Below, one piece after another: positions 45,701 through 54,300 of a stretch of 64,000 nt of DNA (the stretch's first letter is position 1; each line of letters opens with the position of its first letter). The translations under genes and the position numbers were made by a program. The DNA comes from Terrimonas rubra (GTDB lineage Bacteria > Bacteroidota > Bacteroidia > Chitinophagales > Chitinophagaceae). The stretch is from NCBI RefSeq assembly GCF_042686025.1, contig NZ_JBHUOZ010000003.1:558001-622000 (forward strand), read 5' to 3'. The notes beneath the pieces were generated by a model. That model was not told the DNA's origin, did not search any database, and saw only the letters and a list, made by a program, of their open reading frames with translations.

Positions 45701-45922
45701 GTACAGGTGTATCCAAACCCTGTACAACACAAGCTGTATATTAAAAACCTGCCGCAGGGCATACCGGTAAAACTGCTCAATATCAGTGGTAGTCTTATCA
45801 GGCAACTAACCACTACCGGTGACCTTACGGTAATAGATGTGCAGTCATTGCCAGCCGGCACCTATATTGTGCAATACGTAGAATCAGGTAAAGTACAACA
45901 ACATAAGATCGTGAAACAATAG
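39767..45922 (+). CDS. Giant type IX-secreted repeat protein (CARDB, ASH, sorting domain)
   Basis: A 2051-residue cell-surface or secreted protein. The signal peptide (MKKYILSFLLLLSILFTYAQ) is followed by five repeats of about 83 residues (starts near 36, 120, 202, 285 and 368), each opening with AEYFIDTDPG and closing with a HRxYIRxxxxxGxWSIV strand. Two ASH/choice-of-anchor-D domains (about 440-650: IDITFTPVAVSQ, FNVTFTPAAVSVY) come next, then several CARDB domains (about 770-1600, with E-x-x-E-x-N-N motifs such as VNEENEDNNVAIF and ICESDEANNEGDF), a beta domain, an FN3-like module (QLLSFKAVAQPASVLLQWKTTQEVN) and a C-terminal type IX sorting domain (VYPNPVQHKLYIKNLPQG to YVESGKVQQHKIVKQ). 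The Asp/Asn-rich motifs suggest calcium binding. An adhesin or structural role is inferred. Confidence 0.9.
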   Translation: MKKYILSFLLLLSILFTYAQDPAYPVPPSAPQVINAAEYFIDNDPGLGRGTPLTITPGVDIAAQSLNVNVSGLQNGGHSLYIRVRNADGNWSIVSVRPFLYDSDFPYTTVAAPPQQVVAAEYFIDTDPGAGNATPISITTALDISTLNITVNTAGQTNGTHRLYLRTKSAEGKWSIVAYREFVVDFNPDYPTALTPAGNLALAEYFIDTDPGLGKGQPISISGVLNVTDLEVAVNTTGLSMGTHRMYIRVKNTAGSWGIVSYREFLVEAGVPYPAAPVAAENVVAAEYFIDTDPGFGLGNAITITPGLQVADINVAANTSGLSQGVHRIYIRTKSSEGRWSIVSFRDFEVNNDYAYPQAPPAVTNLLKAEYFIDTDPGFGNGTAIALTAATDVQDIPVTVSTNGLTNGEHHLFVRTLSVDGKWSIVNHAKFITDLLSMTPDTLHYNDVVIGASKTMSVTVQNNSSSAQTINSITINGAFATATTAPVSLPANSSTTIDITFTPVAVSQAIDSIVLETSSGKYKTVLNGSGIAAVSSWALTPAAGHNYGNIALGNTGTFAFNITNTGNTAITLQNITSTNTAFAPSFTAGTVIAAGASQSFNVTFTPAAVSVYQAQLRLIASTAGVAEITTQLQGAGYSPGAPPVVDYITAAPYTATNGVAPFVGQAGDYVYKVLYRSANNLPPQAGYPKVSIDLNGNQTYNDINEGEFVMQAEGSSTDYITGVVYTYTFNHQQLTSQAGYKFTAYDQNGNLATGTGTAYKTGPVVTNDQIDLRLFANDISFSNPNPLPGQAFTLTARITNSTAVPATNVPVRLYRDTIPLMDLVLPAIGANTTATITQTLNFAEEGFYPIKVWVDSLNTIGDINPLNNYAIRPVIVGNPPMPGKIDVEVQATIQKCPQLVVIFNGKAKYDGTSTATNVAGATVTIEAGGQLITTTTDVNGNFSYVLSGVTCGGNFEYKATVTDYTLTGSSTLYIMALPCPAPDECLPPVPQPSQGGVVATGTTNGCDNTVGNNAGINIKLKYRERNLSNFWSSWDEIINSVLRIYVDGVLVETITSADGSRSPGEEVIVPYQVPLTSTTPVNVSAVLTYTYVEYLQIPDNFYHGVRTNHTATGSLPITPLPNLPDLNIQSFVQTDMVSFRFNNVNMNCPDAGAHTVRVYDSIPNGTATLIRTYNQSGVNGKSYNTLTYTDPAITPGTHIIKIVTDYDGAVNEENEDNNVAIFTMVVPAPDLSVGEIQLVNSDVSSGGSTRVSAVIRNKGKLTGAFHVRFSLGGNQIGTPILVTTVGSNDSLTVESATFTVNNAADLCGGLITVVADALSAVAESDETNNTGTKQLASDITPLILPHEAGSAGRPVVVRVNTMNQFFPAVRNMGIRDINQVPVKYTLNGNPIGNGVIPVIKAGAAYVAYGSFNYEFSTPGNYVVRVITDTANVICESDEANNEGDFYIRVVDSKADLEVLSQYISPSSLNPNPNQTFTIVGTVRNSGGKPSVPTALRFMAENMVIGADVPINALQPGRDTTVAATVGYAFNTEGIKTLRLIADPLNLVDEEIETNNEATRTIIVGDAPDIAPIAVNPIRFNPSGFVAGDIVAVSYHIKNNGTQPASGWVRFTIHDQDSAVIAIDSVAFTSIAPGDSRIVTRSIRIDAAKGTVLAQIYNCSPVEYNTLNNDAVLPFDNVMPLRSNMIVAGDLDMKQGLPEQLPGWIGGKLVLGDYDLTVNGNILNTDAAHFIVTNGAGKLTLVNNQAINTYPVGTALSSPNFVELNNTGTQDNFSVRVVPYVLQRGYSGDTVRVANVNRTWYINEQVAGGSNVAATFYWSDTHELPGFDRPQSRTAHYTNKWELGTLGGVVLAANGQFTKTQTGFTSFSPFTITSGSGSALPLQLLSFKAVAQPASVLLQWKTTQEVNTRQFIIEHSTDGVRFVTVGTIQAENTAGVHTYTFTHQAVGKGTQYYRLKMEDIDGSYTYSNIETAVITGGLLVQVYPNPVQHKLYIKNLPQGIPVKLLNISGSLIRQLTTTGDLTVIDVQSLPAGTYIVQYVESGKVQQHKIVKQ

Positions 45923-45952
45923 TTTTCTTTAAGGTAAGGACAGGTATGTCTT

Positions 45953-45980
45953 AAGTTGCCACTACGGTGGCAACTTTTTT
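45953..45980 (+). terminator. Terminator of the giant repeat protein
   Basis: AAGTTGCCAC / GTGGCAACTT stem with a 4-nt loop and a T-run, 31 nt after the stop codon. Confidence 0.9.
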
Positions 45981-46010
45981 ATTTGTGTCATCGGTTAATG
46001 ATTATTAATG

Positions 46011-46038
46011 CAAAACGATACCCTGCGGTATCGTTTTG
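46011..46038 (-). terminator. Terminator of the hybrid two-component regulator
   Basis: A perfect 12-bp stem, CAAAACGATACC / GGTATCGTTTTG, with a 4-nt loop, 20 nt past the stop of the minus-strand regulator. The T-run is inside the stem arm only, and it could work in either direction. Confidence 0.65.
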
Positions 46039-46058
46039 TTATTGTAAGCGTATGTTAC

Positions 46059-49000
46059 TTATGTATTTTCTTCTTCCCAGAACTCACTGGGGTTTTTCCC
46101 AAACTGTTTTTTAAACTCCTTGCTAAAATACTTCCTGTCGTTAAAGCCTACCATATAACTTACTTCGTTTACGGAGTACTTATGTTCTTTCAGTAATACG
46201 GCGGCTTTCTTTAGTTTAATGGATTTGGTGAATTCATTTACCGACATGTCCGTTAAGGCCTTTACTTTTTTATACAATACCGATTGACTCATGGCCGATT
46301 TGGTGGCCAGCATCTCCACGCCAAATTCCGGGTTGTCCATATTCTCGTCAATGATCTGTATCAGCTTTTCAATAAACTCAACCTCTATATTATTACCGGG
46401 ATTTTGAAACTGGTATTGCTGTAACTGCAGCGCATACTTCTTCCGGAATGTTTCCCTGGAACTGATAATATTACGGATACTCAACTCCAACACCTGCGAG
46501 CTGAATGGTTTAGTCAGGTAAAGGTCGGCACCCTGTGTAAGCCCGGATATCTGGTCGGTCTGTGTGCTTTTTGCGGTTAGCAGTATAACCGGGATATGGT
46601 TGGTCCTTGTGTCCTGTTTTAACTGGTTGCACAGGGTCAGTCCGTCCATATCCGGCATCATAATATCACTGATAATAATATCAGGGATCTGCTCTATGGC
46701 TTTATTCCAGGCTTCTGTTCCGGTAATACAACTGATCACCTTATACTCAGCTTTTAATATATCGGTAATATACCCGTTCAGTTCAATATTATCTTCGGCT
46801 AAAAGAACCGTATAGGTATTATCTGCCGGTTTGTTAATATAACTGTCTCGTTCGGCAGTACCGTTTGTTCTGCCATCGTTATCCTCCGGCTCAGGAAATT
46901 GTTGGGTGGTACTGTTGGCTATCTTCTGATCCGGTTTAAGTGGCAGTACTACTTCAAAACAGGTTTCCTGTTCTCCTGTGTCTTTGGCCTTGGTACTGTT
47001 CACATACATATTACCCTGGTGTAATTCCACGATCTTCTTTGTCAGGGCAAGACCAATACCATAACCTTTATTCTGCGTATGAAAATCGTCTATCTGGAAA
47101 TAATTATTAAAAATGGTGTCTAAGTATTCCGGTGCAATGCCTTTACCATTATCCTTTACCTGGGTGGTTACTGTTGTCTTGTCCGTTTTTATATAAATAG
47201 CAATGCGGCCATTGTCCGGCGTAAACTTAAAGGCATTAATAAGTAAATTATAAAATACTTTTTCCAGCTGGTCCTTGTCAAAATGAATAAACAACTCCTT
47301 GGGTTCATGTACAATGGAAAGGTGAATATGCTTGCTTTCAGCCAGCTCTTCAAAGGATGCGTAGATGGTATTAATAAATTGTATAAAATCGTTCGAAGTA
47401 AAATGCAGTTTTAAATTGCCGGTTTCGGCCTTCCTGAAATCCATCAGCTCCGTTACCAGGTTCAGTAAACTATTGGCATTGTTCTTTACACTGTTCAAAC
47501 GCTGTTGTAATAAAAAATTATCTTTATTCTCCCGTTCAATGGTATCAATAGGGGCCAGTATCAGGCTTAAATGGGTTCTTATCTCATGCGAGATATTGGT
47601 AAAGAAATTTAATTTAACCTGGTGTAGTTCATTCTCCTTTTTTAATATGGCCCGCAGGAAAAAGAAGCGCAGTATTAAAAATGTGATAGAAGCAACAGCA
47701 ATGATATAAATAGCATAAGCCCACCAGGTTTTCCAGAAGGGCGGCCTAATGACAAACTGCATTTCAATGGGTTCGCTCCATACACCATCACTATTTGCTC
47801 CTTTTACCAGCAGGGTGTAACTACCTGTAGCTAAATTGGTAAACGTGGCACTGGGGTCCCTGGTCTCTATCCATTCGTCATTAATACCTTTTAACTTATA
47901 AGCATACTTATTCTTATCCGATTTTATATAATTCAATAAGGCGAACTGGAAAGTAAAGGAGTTCTGGTTATGGGAAAAGCTTAGCCTGTTCAGAAAACTG
48001 ATCTCGTTTTTTAATATGCCTGATTCGTCGTTTATTTCTACGGTTGAATTAAACAATTTTAGCCCGGTAAAAACAAGGGGTGAAGAAGCGCTGTTCTTCA
48101 TGATCCTTTCCGGGAAAAAACTCACCAGCCCGTTCATATTGCCAAAAAACAATTCGCCCTGCGGACTTTGATAACTGGCATTATAGTTAAACTCGTTGCC
48201 CGGTAAACCGTCGCTGGTAGTATAGGTAAAAAAACTGCCTGTTGTTTTATCAAACTTACATAAGCCATTACCCGTACTGATCCAAAGCATACCAGACCGG
48301 TCCTCCTGTATACTCAATATATTATCATTGGGTAACCCGTCCTTCAGTTTATAAATTGTAAACTTTTGCGTATTCTTTTCAAAGCAGGCCAGGCCGCCGT
48401 AATACAAACCAATCCATATATTGCCCTTGCTGTCCTCTTTTAAACAATTAATATTTTCCGTTTTCGGGCCGTCAACAATGGTTAGTTTGCTGAGCGTTCC
48501 TGATTTGCGTTCAAAAAAATAAAGCCCGTAAAAGCTACCTATCCACACATTCCGGTTGGCATCTTCCAGTAAGCTGGTAAATAATTTGGTGGAAAGGCTG
48601 TCGAAAACCTGGCTATACCTGCTTTTGGATAAAATATTGCCTTGTTTCTGCAATACATCTACCCCCGGGTGTTTGGCTATCCATAACAAGCCTTCGGTGT
48701 CCTCCATAATAGCGGCAATCTCATCCTGCCTGTTTTTTACAATGGAATCGCTGAACAGGTAATAGGAAAAAGAGCGACTGGCCGGATTATATAAATTCAG
48801 TCCACGACCATGGGTGCCGATCCATAAATTATCCTTACTGTCAATATAAAGGGTTTTTAACAGGTTGGAACCGATGCTATGCAGGTCGGCCGGGTTGTTC
48901 TTAAAAATGGTGAACTGGTCCCTGGCCCTGTCATAAAAATTAAGGCCACCGCCTTCCGTTGTGATCCAGATATTATTTTGCTTATCGGTAACTATGCCGC

Positions 49001-50141
49001 TTACCGTATTATTGCTCAGGCTGTTGGCCGACTGGTTATTTTGCCAGTACTTAAACTCAGTTAGTTGTTTATGTGTAACATTAATACCGGCGAAGAAAGT
49101 ACCGATCCAGATGGAATTATTTTTATCCAGGAAAAGGGAGTGAACGGAGTTCTGGCTCAGGCTTTTGGGGTCGCCGGTCTTATTCCGGTAAGATTTCCAG
49201 GTATCCTTATCTGCATTAAAACAGCTCAATCCTTCCTGGGTGCCGATCCACATATTGCCATTTCCATCCCAGAGAAAACAACGGATATTATTATTGACAA
49301 GCGAATTTGCATTGGCCGGGTTATTATAATACTTAATAAAACTGCCCGTTTTGCGTTCGTATCTGTTCAATCCATCCAATGTACCTATCCACAGGTTCCC
49401 GGCCGGGTCTTCTTTTATATACTTTACAAACTTATTGCTCAGGCTGTTGGGCGCAGCCGGGTTATCCGGGAAGGAGGTCAGGTTATAACGGCCATTATAT
49501 TGCTGTATTAAAAACAGGCCAATGGCCCCTCCCAGCCAGATATCGCCGTTCCTCGCACAATACACCCTGGCGGGAATACGTCCCAGTCTTTCTTCTATAT
49601 CGAGGCCCAGGGTACTGATGGGGTCAAAAACATCTTTCCCGGTATTATATATATACAGTCCTTTTGTACAAGCTACCCAAATGCGTCCCTGGGTATCTTC
49701 TGAAAGGGAATAGATGATATTCTTTTTACTGACCTCGCTGCCAAAATAGAGGTAACGTTTAAAAGCATTGGATTCCGGTACATATAAATTAAGCCCGTTT
49801 TCGGTAGCTATCCAGAGTTTTTGCCTGCTGTCTTTTAATATTTCATAAATATAATTATCACTGATGGAACTGCTGTCGGTTGGTTTATTGGTATAGGTAA
49901 TAAAATTCCTGCCATCGAAACGGTTCAGGCCATACCTGGTACCAAACCACATAAACCCTTTTTGGTCCTGCCCGATGGTTAAAACAGAATATTGCGAAAG
50001 ACCGTCCTCTACCTTATAATGGTCAAAGGAATAATCCTGGGCTGCTAAAAAATGAGCCTGGCTTAAACCGGTTATTATAAAAACAGGCACCAGCCATTTT
50101 GTAAAAAAGCCGGCCCTGGATAAAGTTGACAATTTCCTCAT
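46059..50141 (-). CDS. Hybrid two-component system regulator (propeller sensor, kinase, receiver, AraC)
   Basis: A roughly 1360-residue single-protein regulator of the adjacent glycan locus. ATG 50141 is preferred over 50174 because it begins the signal peptide (MRKLSTLSRAGFFTKWLVPV). Residue numbers here count from 50174. A periplasmic Reg_prop sensor of about 14 blades (repeated IWIGTxxGL units) is followed by a Y_Y_Y domain (about 740-805) and a membrane span (about 812-835, WWAYAIYIIAVASITFLILRFF). The HisKA box SHEIRTHLSLI (near 858; His instead of the usual Pro after Arg-Thr), HATPase (DNGKGI, GYGIGLALTKKI), receiver (Asp in IISDIMMPDMDG near 1170) and AraC helix-turn-helix (IKLKKAAVLLKEHKYSVNEVSYMVGF to the end) complete it. 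Oligosaccharide binding to the propeller would drive the divergent operon. Confidence 0.95.
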   Translation of the reverse strand: MRKLSTLSRAGFFTKWLVPVFIITGLSQAHFLAAQDYSFDHYKVEDGLSQYSVLTIGQDQKGFMWFGTRYGLNRFDGRNFITYTNKPTDSSSISDNYIYEILKDSRQKLWIATENGLNLYVPESNAFKRYLYFGSEVSKKNIIYSLSEDTQGRIWVACTKGLYIYNTGKDVFDPISTLGLDIEERLGRIPARVYCARNGDIWLGGAIGLFLIQQYNGRYNLTSFPDNPAAPNSLSNKFVKYIKEDPAGNLWIGTLDGLNRYERKTGSFIKYYNNPANANSLVNNNIRCFLWDGNGNMWIGTQEGLSCFNADKDTWKSYRNKTGDPKSLSQNSVHSLFLDKNNSIWIGTFFAGINVTHKQLTEFKYWQNNQSANSLSNNTVSGIVTDKQNNIWITTEGGGLNFYDRARDQFTIFKNNPADLHSIGSNLLKTLYIDSKDNLWIGTHGRGLNLYNPASRSFSYYLFSDSIVKNRQDEIAAIMEDTEGLLWIAKHPGVDVLQKQGNILSKSRYSQVFDSLSTKLFTSLLEDANRNVWIGSFYGLYFFERKSGTLSKLTIVDGPKTENINCLKEDSKGNIWIGLYYGGLACFEKNTQKFTIYKLKDGLPNDNILSIQEDRSGMLWISTGNGLCKFDKTTGSFFTYTTSDGLPGNEFNYNASYQSPQGELFFGNMNGLVSFFPERIMKNSASSPLVFTGLKLFNSTVEINDESGILKNEISFLNRLSFSHNQNSFTFQFALLNYIKSDKNKYAYKLKGINDEWIETRDPSATFTNLATGSYTLLVKGANSDGVWSEPIEMQFVIRPPFWKTWWAYAIYIIAVASITFLILRFFFLRAILKKENELHQVKLNFFTNISHEIRTHLSLILAPIDTIERENKDNFLLQQRLNSVKNNANSLLNLVTELMDFRKAETGNLKLHFTSNDFIQFINTIYASFEELAESKHIHLSIVHEPKELFIHFDKDQLEKVFYNLLINAFKFTPDNGRIAIYIKTDKTTVTTQVKDNGKGIAPEYLDTIFNNYFQIDDFHTQNKGYGIGLALTKKIVELHQGNMYVNSTKAKDTGEQETCFEVVLPLKPDQKIANSTTQQFPEPEDNDGRTNGTAERDSYINKPADNTYTVLLAEDNIELNGYITDILKAEYKVISCITGTEAWNKAIEQIPDIIISDIMMPDMDGLTLCNQLKQDTRTNHIPVILLTAKSTQTDQISGLTQGADLYLTKPFSSQVLELSIRNIISSRETFRKKYALQLQQYQFQNPGNNIEVEFIEKLIQIIDENMDNPEFGVEMLATKSAMSQSVLYKKVKALTDMSVNEFTKSIKLKKAAVLLKEHKYSVNEVSYMVGFNDRKYFSKEFKKQFGKNPSEFWEEENT

Positions 50142-50302
50142 AATTAGATAGCAAATTAGTTTTATTTCATTCAAAAACGGATGAATGGAGTTTTTAATAG
50201 TAGGAAATACCAGTTTATTGTAAAAAGGTAAGCTTTATAAACGATTGATTTACAGCTTGAATTTTCGAAACAAATATTGAAAAGGATTTTCCCCCTTATC
50301 AG

Positions 50303-50344
50303 AATAGAAATTCCCCCCTGCCTGCGCCCTCCTTAATAGAAATT
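50303..50344. promoter_or_regulatory. Direct-repeat candidate operator of the glycan locus
   Basis: AATAGAAATT occurs at 50303-50312 and 50335-50344, spaced 32 bp (three helical turns). T/C-rich TTTTCCCCC and ATTCCCCCC blocks lie at 50287 and 50310. It sits in the roughly 330-bp divergent region between the AraC-type regulator and the lipoprotein/SusCD operon, where such regulators bind. No exact -7 box was found. Confidence 0.4.
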
Positions 50345-50474
50345 TAACACAGCGACAGTTTAAAAAAACCATAGCGGAGCTTTTCTCAAATCTTTATACA
50401 CCATTTAACCGGTTTATAACGATAGGGGGGCTGATTTTAACCCGCGCATTCATACTAAAAAACAACCTGCTGTG

Positions 50475-51290
50475 ATGAAACGACTTCAGACAATAATTGT
50501 ATTGTTCTCTATTCTTTGCCTTGCCGCCTGCGATAAAGACAAGAACGAAACTGAACCAACATTTGTACGTAAATACTGGAGGGAAACTTTCAGTAGTAAT
50601 GCAGTGGTGCCCAGGACGGCTACCGATACTCTGACGGCCTCCAGTTTTATTAACCTGATGACCGACAGGCGTTTTTTTTATGATGTATTGGTAGAGCCCA
50701 AATTCAGCGGCGACGAAATTACCGGCGCTGCCTTATATAAAGGTAATGCTGCTTCGGACGGCGAATTACTGGTGGATTTAAAACCCCAGATAAAAGACCG
50801 CCATGTAAAAGGCGATATACTGTTAACCGAAGACCAGGCAAAAGAATTGCTGGAAGGCAGCCCTGTGTTTTTCAATATCATTTCCAAAAATGCGCCCCAA
50901 GGACTGGTTCGTTTGCAAATGGATAGCCCGGTAACCTGGGCCCATGATGTAAAACTGACCGGCAGCCAAATGATCCCGGCCGTTTCTACCACTACTACCG
51001 GCACACTTGTATTAAGGCAAACAGCCAATAACGTATTACACTACCAGGTAAAAATTGCCAATGCCCTGGGAGGAGATGCGCTGACAAAAGCTTCCATTTA
51101 CGGAGGCATCATTGGCAGCGGGTCGGCGGAAACATTGCCATTGGTTACGGCAGCTGATGGCTTTAACAAGGCTGTAAGCGTAGCCAACCTGTCTGACCTT
51201 ATACTCACAACCATTAAACAACGCCCCTCCAGTGCGGTGGTACATTCCACCACTTACCCCAACGGTATTATTGGCGGAAACTTAAGATAA
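50475..51290 (+). CDS. CHRD-like lipoprotein, first gene of the glycan locus
   Basis: A 271-residue lipoprotein (lipobox LAAC in MKRLQTIIVLFSILCLAAC); ATG 50475 is chosen over the overlapping GTG at 50472. The protein looks like two CHRD-type beta modules: the second runs from VKLTGSQMIPAVSTTTTGTLVLR to HSTTYPNGIIGGNLR, matching the family's pattern of a small-residue strand, a His, a turn and a GGxLR ending. CHRD domains were first named in chordin and are common in bacterial exported proteins; their role here is unknown. It is followed after 33 nt by SusC, so it is probably part of the uptake complex. It is the first gene after the regulator's divergent promoter region. Confidence 0.75.
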   Translation: MKRLQTIIVLFSILCLAACDKDKNETEPTFVRKYWRETFSSNAVVPRTATDTLTASSFINLMTDRRFFYDVLVEPKFSGDEITGAALYKGNAASDGELLVDLKPQIKDRHVKGDILLTEDQAKELLEGSPVFFNIISKNAPQGLVRLQMDSPVTWAHDVKLTGSQMIPAVSTTTTGTLVLRQTANNVLHYQVKIANALGGDALTKASIYGGIIGSGSAETLPLVTAADGFNKAVSVANLSDLILTTIKQRPSSAVVHSTTYPNGIIGGNLR

Positions 51291-51323
51291 ACCAACCACT
51301 TAACTGAAAATAACAATTGTTAT

Positions 51324-54300
51324 ATGCTTAGAGAACGTTATCATATTTATTTATTAGCCTGCCTGGTGATAGCCTGTTCCTTTACTATTGCCGGTAGGGC
51401 CAACCCGGGCTTTTTAAACAAAGACAATCCTGGTTACAACCATCATCTCATCAACAATTATGCGGATACCATAAGAGGGGTGGTGAAAAATGAACTGGGA
51501 AAAGCTATTGCCGGGGCTACAGTACGCAATAAAAACAGTGGTCTAACGGTATTAACCGGCGATGATGGTGACTTTGCCATTGCAGGCAATGCCGGTGATA
51601 ATATTGAAATAACAGCTGAGAATTATTTCATTTACCAGGCCGCCATTTTCAATAACACAACAGCTGCATTCAACATTGTATTAACTCCGAAGCTGATCGT
51701 TGATAAAGAAGAGATTGCCATGCCGGTGGGCGCCATTAACCGGAACAGGATCACCGGCTCTTATGATATCATCTATAATAACGAACTGGTAAAATCGCCG
51801 GTGGTAGATATTACCAATGCCTTATCGGGCAGGCTTGCGGGCTTATATACTTTACAAATAGGATCTGTTCCCGGTGCTGACAAAGCTACCATGTACTCCA
51901 GGGGCATTGCAGGTCCGTTGGTGGTGATTGACGGTGTGCCGAGGGACTATACCGTTATCAATCCCAATGAAATTGAAAGTGTAACCCTGTTGAAAGACGC
52001 GCTGGCTGCTAACACTTATGGTATGCGGTCCTCCAATGGTGTACTGCTTATTACTACTAAAAAAGGTGTTCCGGGGCAAAGGACCATTTCCGCATCGGCG
52101 CAATATGGTATACAAAAGCCAACTGAATTACCTAAGTTCTTAGATGCGTTTAACTATGCCACCTTATTTAATGAGGCTTTGCAGAACGACGGACTGGCCC
52201 CTTTGTATACGGCAGATGACCTGCAAAAATATAAAACAGGCAGCTCGCCCTTTACGCATCCGAATGTTGACTGGATCAATACGGTACTAAATAACAGTTC
52301 CCGCTTTACCCGGTATAATGTAGATGTTTCGGGCGGTAATAAAACTACGAGGTACTACCTGGGATTGGACAATGTGAACCAAAGCGGCATTTTTACCCGC
52401 GATAAAAACCTGTCTTATAATACCACCAACGATTACAAACAATTCAGTGTGCGCTCCAATGTGGAGATGAACCTGTCTGAATCGTTCAGGGCCTATTTAA
52501 ATGTATTTGCCCTGGTAAGAGATGGCCTGGAGCCGGGTGTAACAGCCTCTTCGCTTTTCAGCATGATCACCAATGCACCCAATAATACCTATCCCATAAA
52601 AAACCCGAATGGCAGTTATGCCAGCGTGGAAAAATATGGCGATAATATTATGGCTGCAACCGTTGGCTCCGGTTACCGAAAAATTTATAACAGGAACTTA
52701 TATGCCGATGTAGGCCTGGTAAAACAACTGAACAAGTTACTGGATGGATTATATGTTTCGGCCAATGCTTCCTTAAATACCGATTTAACGGAAACCATCA
52801 ACCGTTCAAAAACCTATGCTACTTACCAGATGCTGGTTAGCCCGGCAAACGATACTACTTACCGCCAGTTTGGTAACAACGGTGTACAAAGCAATTCCGG
52901 CGCTGTTCCTTATCAAAGCAGGATCGCTTATTGGGAAGTGGCGGCAGGATATGCTAAACTGTTAAACAAAATACACCGTGTACAGGCAAAACTAAGCGTG
53001 AACAATCATGCCTACAGTATTGATGAATTGTTGCCGCTGCGTTATATCAACTACTCACTTACGGCCAACTATACCTACAATAATAAATATACTGTAGAGG
53101 CATCGGCTACCGCCAGTACGGTGAACCGTTTTCCTACTTCCAAACGTACCGGTCTGTTCCCGGCAATAGGCCTGGGCTGGAATATCTCTAACGAATCCTG
53201 GTTCCCGCAGCTGAGCTTCCTGGATCAGCTCCGGATTAAATCATCCTTTGGTCAAACCGGGTTAAATACTGCCGGCTACTTTGTGTACGACCAGTTTTAT
53301 GGAAGCGCTACCGGTTATGGCTTTGGTACTTCCTATACCGCTGCAGGCGGTGTTACCCAACTGGCATTGGCCAATCCCAATATTACCTGGGAAAAAGCCA
53401 GCAAATTCAATATAGGAATTGAGTCGGCCTTATTCGGTAACAAAATGAATCTATCCGTAGAGTATTTTAATGATACCTACTTTGATATATTACAAACCCG
53501 TGGTATCTCTATTGGTTTGATCGGTAATACCTATCCGTTGGAAAATATTGGTAAAAACCGCTACCAGGGTATTGATCTTGGTCTGCAATACCAAAACAAA
53601 ATCGGTAAGCTGAGTTATTATGCCGGTATAAAAATGGGTACCCGCGATTCCAAGGTACTGGAGATGGACGAAGTGAACAGGAAATATGCCTGGATGGAAC
53701 GTACCGGCTTACCTGTTGGTCAGCGGTTTGGGTATAAAGCACTGGGTTTAATGACAGCGAAAGATATTGCTGATAATGTAGCTACCGTGGAAGGATATAT
53801 AGCCAGGGAAGGCGATATCAAATACCAGGATATGAATGGCGATGGCATCATCAACCGTTTTGATGAAGTGGCCATCGGCACACAAAAGCCTTTGATATAT
53901 GGCGGACTGCAGGCAGGTATTGAATGGAAAGGTATTGCATTCAGCTTTTTACTGCAGGGCGCACAAAATCGTGATGTGTTGATCACCGGTAATGACGGCT
54001 GGGAGTTTATTGAATTAAGCACAGAAGGCGCTTATAGCCAGGCCCAGCAAATGCACTTGGACAGGTGGACACCGCAAACGGCTGCTACTGCATCTTACCC
54101 CCGTTTATCAGTAGGCCCTAATATCAACAACAAAATAAGCAACTCCTCTTACTGGTTACGTTCCGGTAATTACCTGCGGTTGAAAAATATTGAACTGGCA
54201 TATAGCCTGCCTAATACCCTCATCAGGAAAATAGGACTTTCTTCCGCTACCTTCTTTGTAAATGGTTACAACCTGGTAACGTTCACCAAGCTAAAAAACC

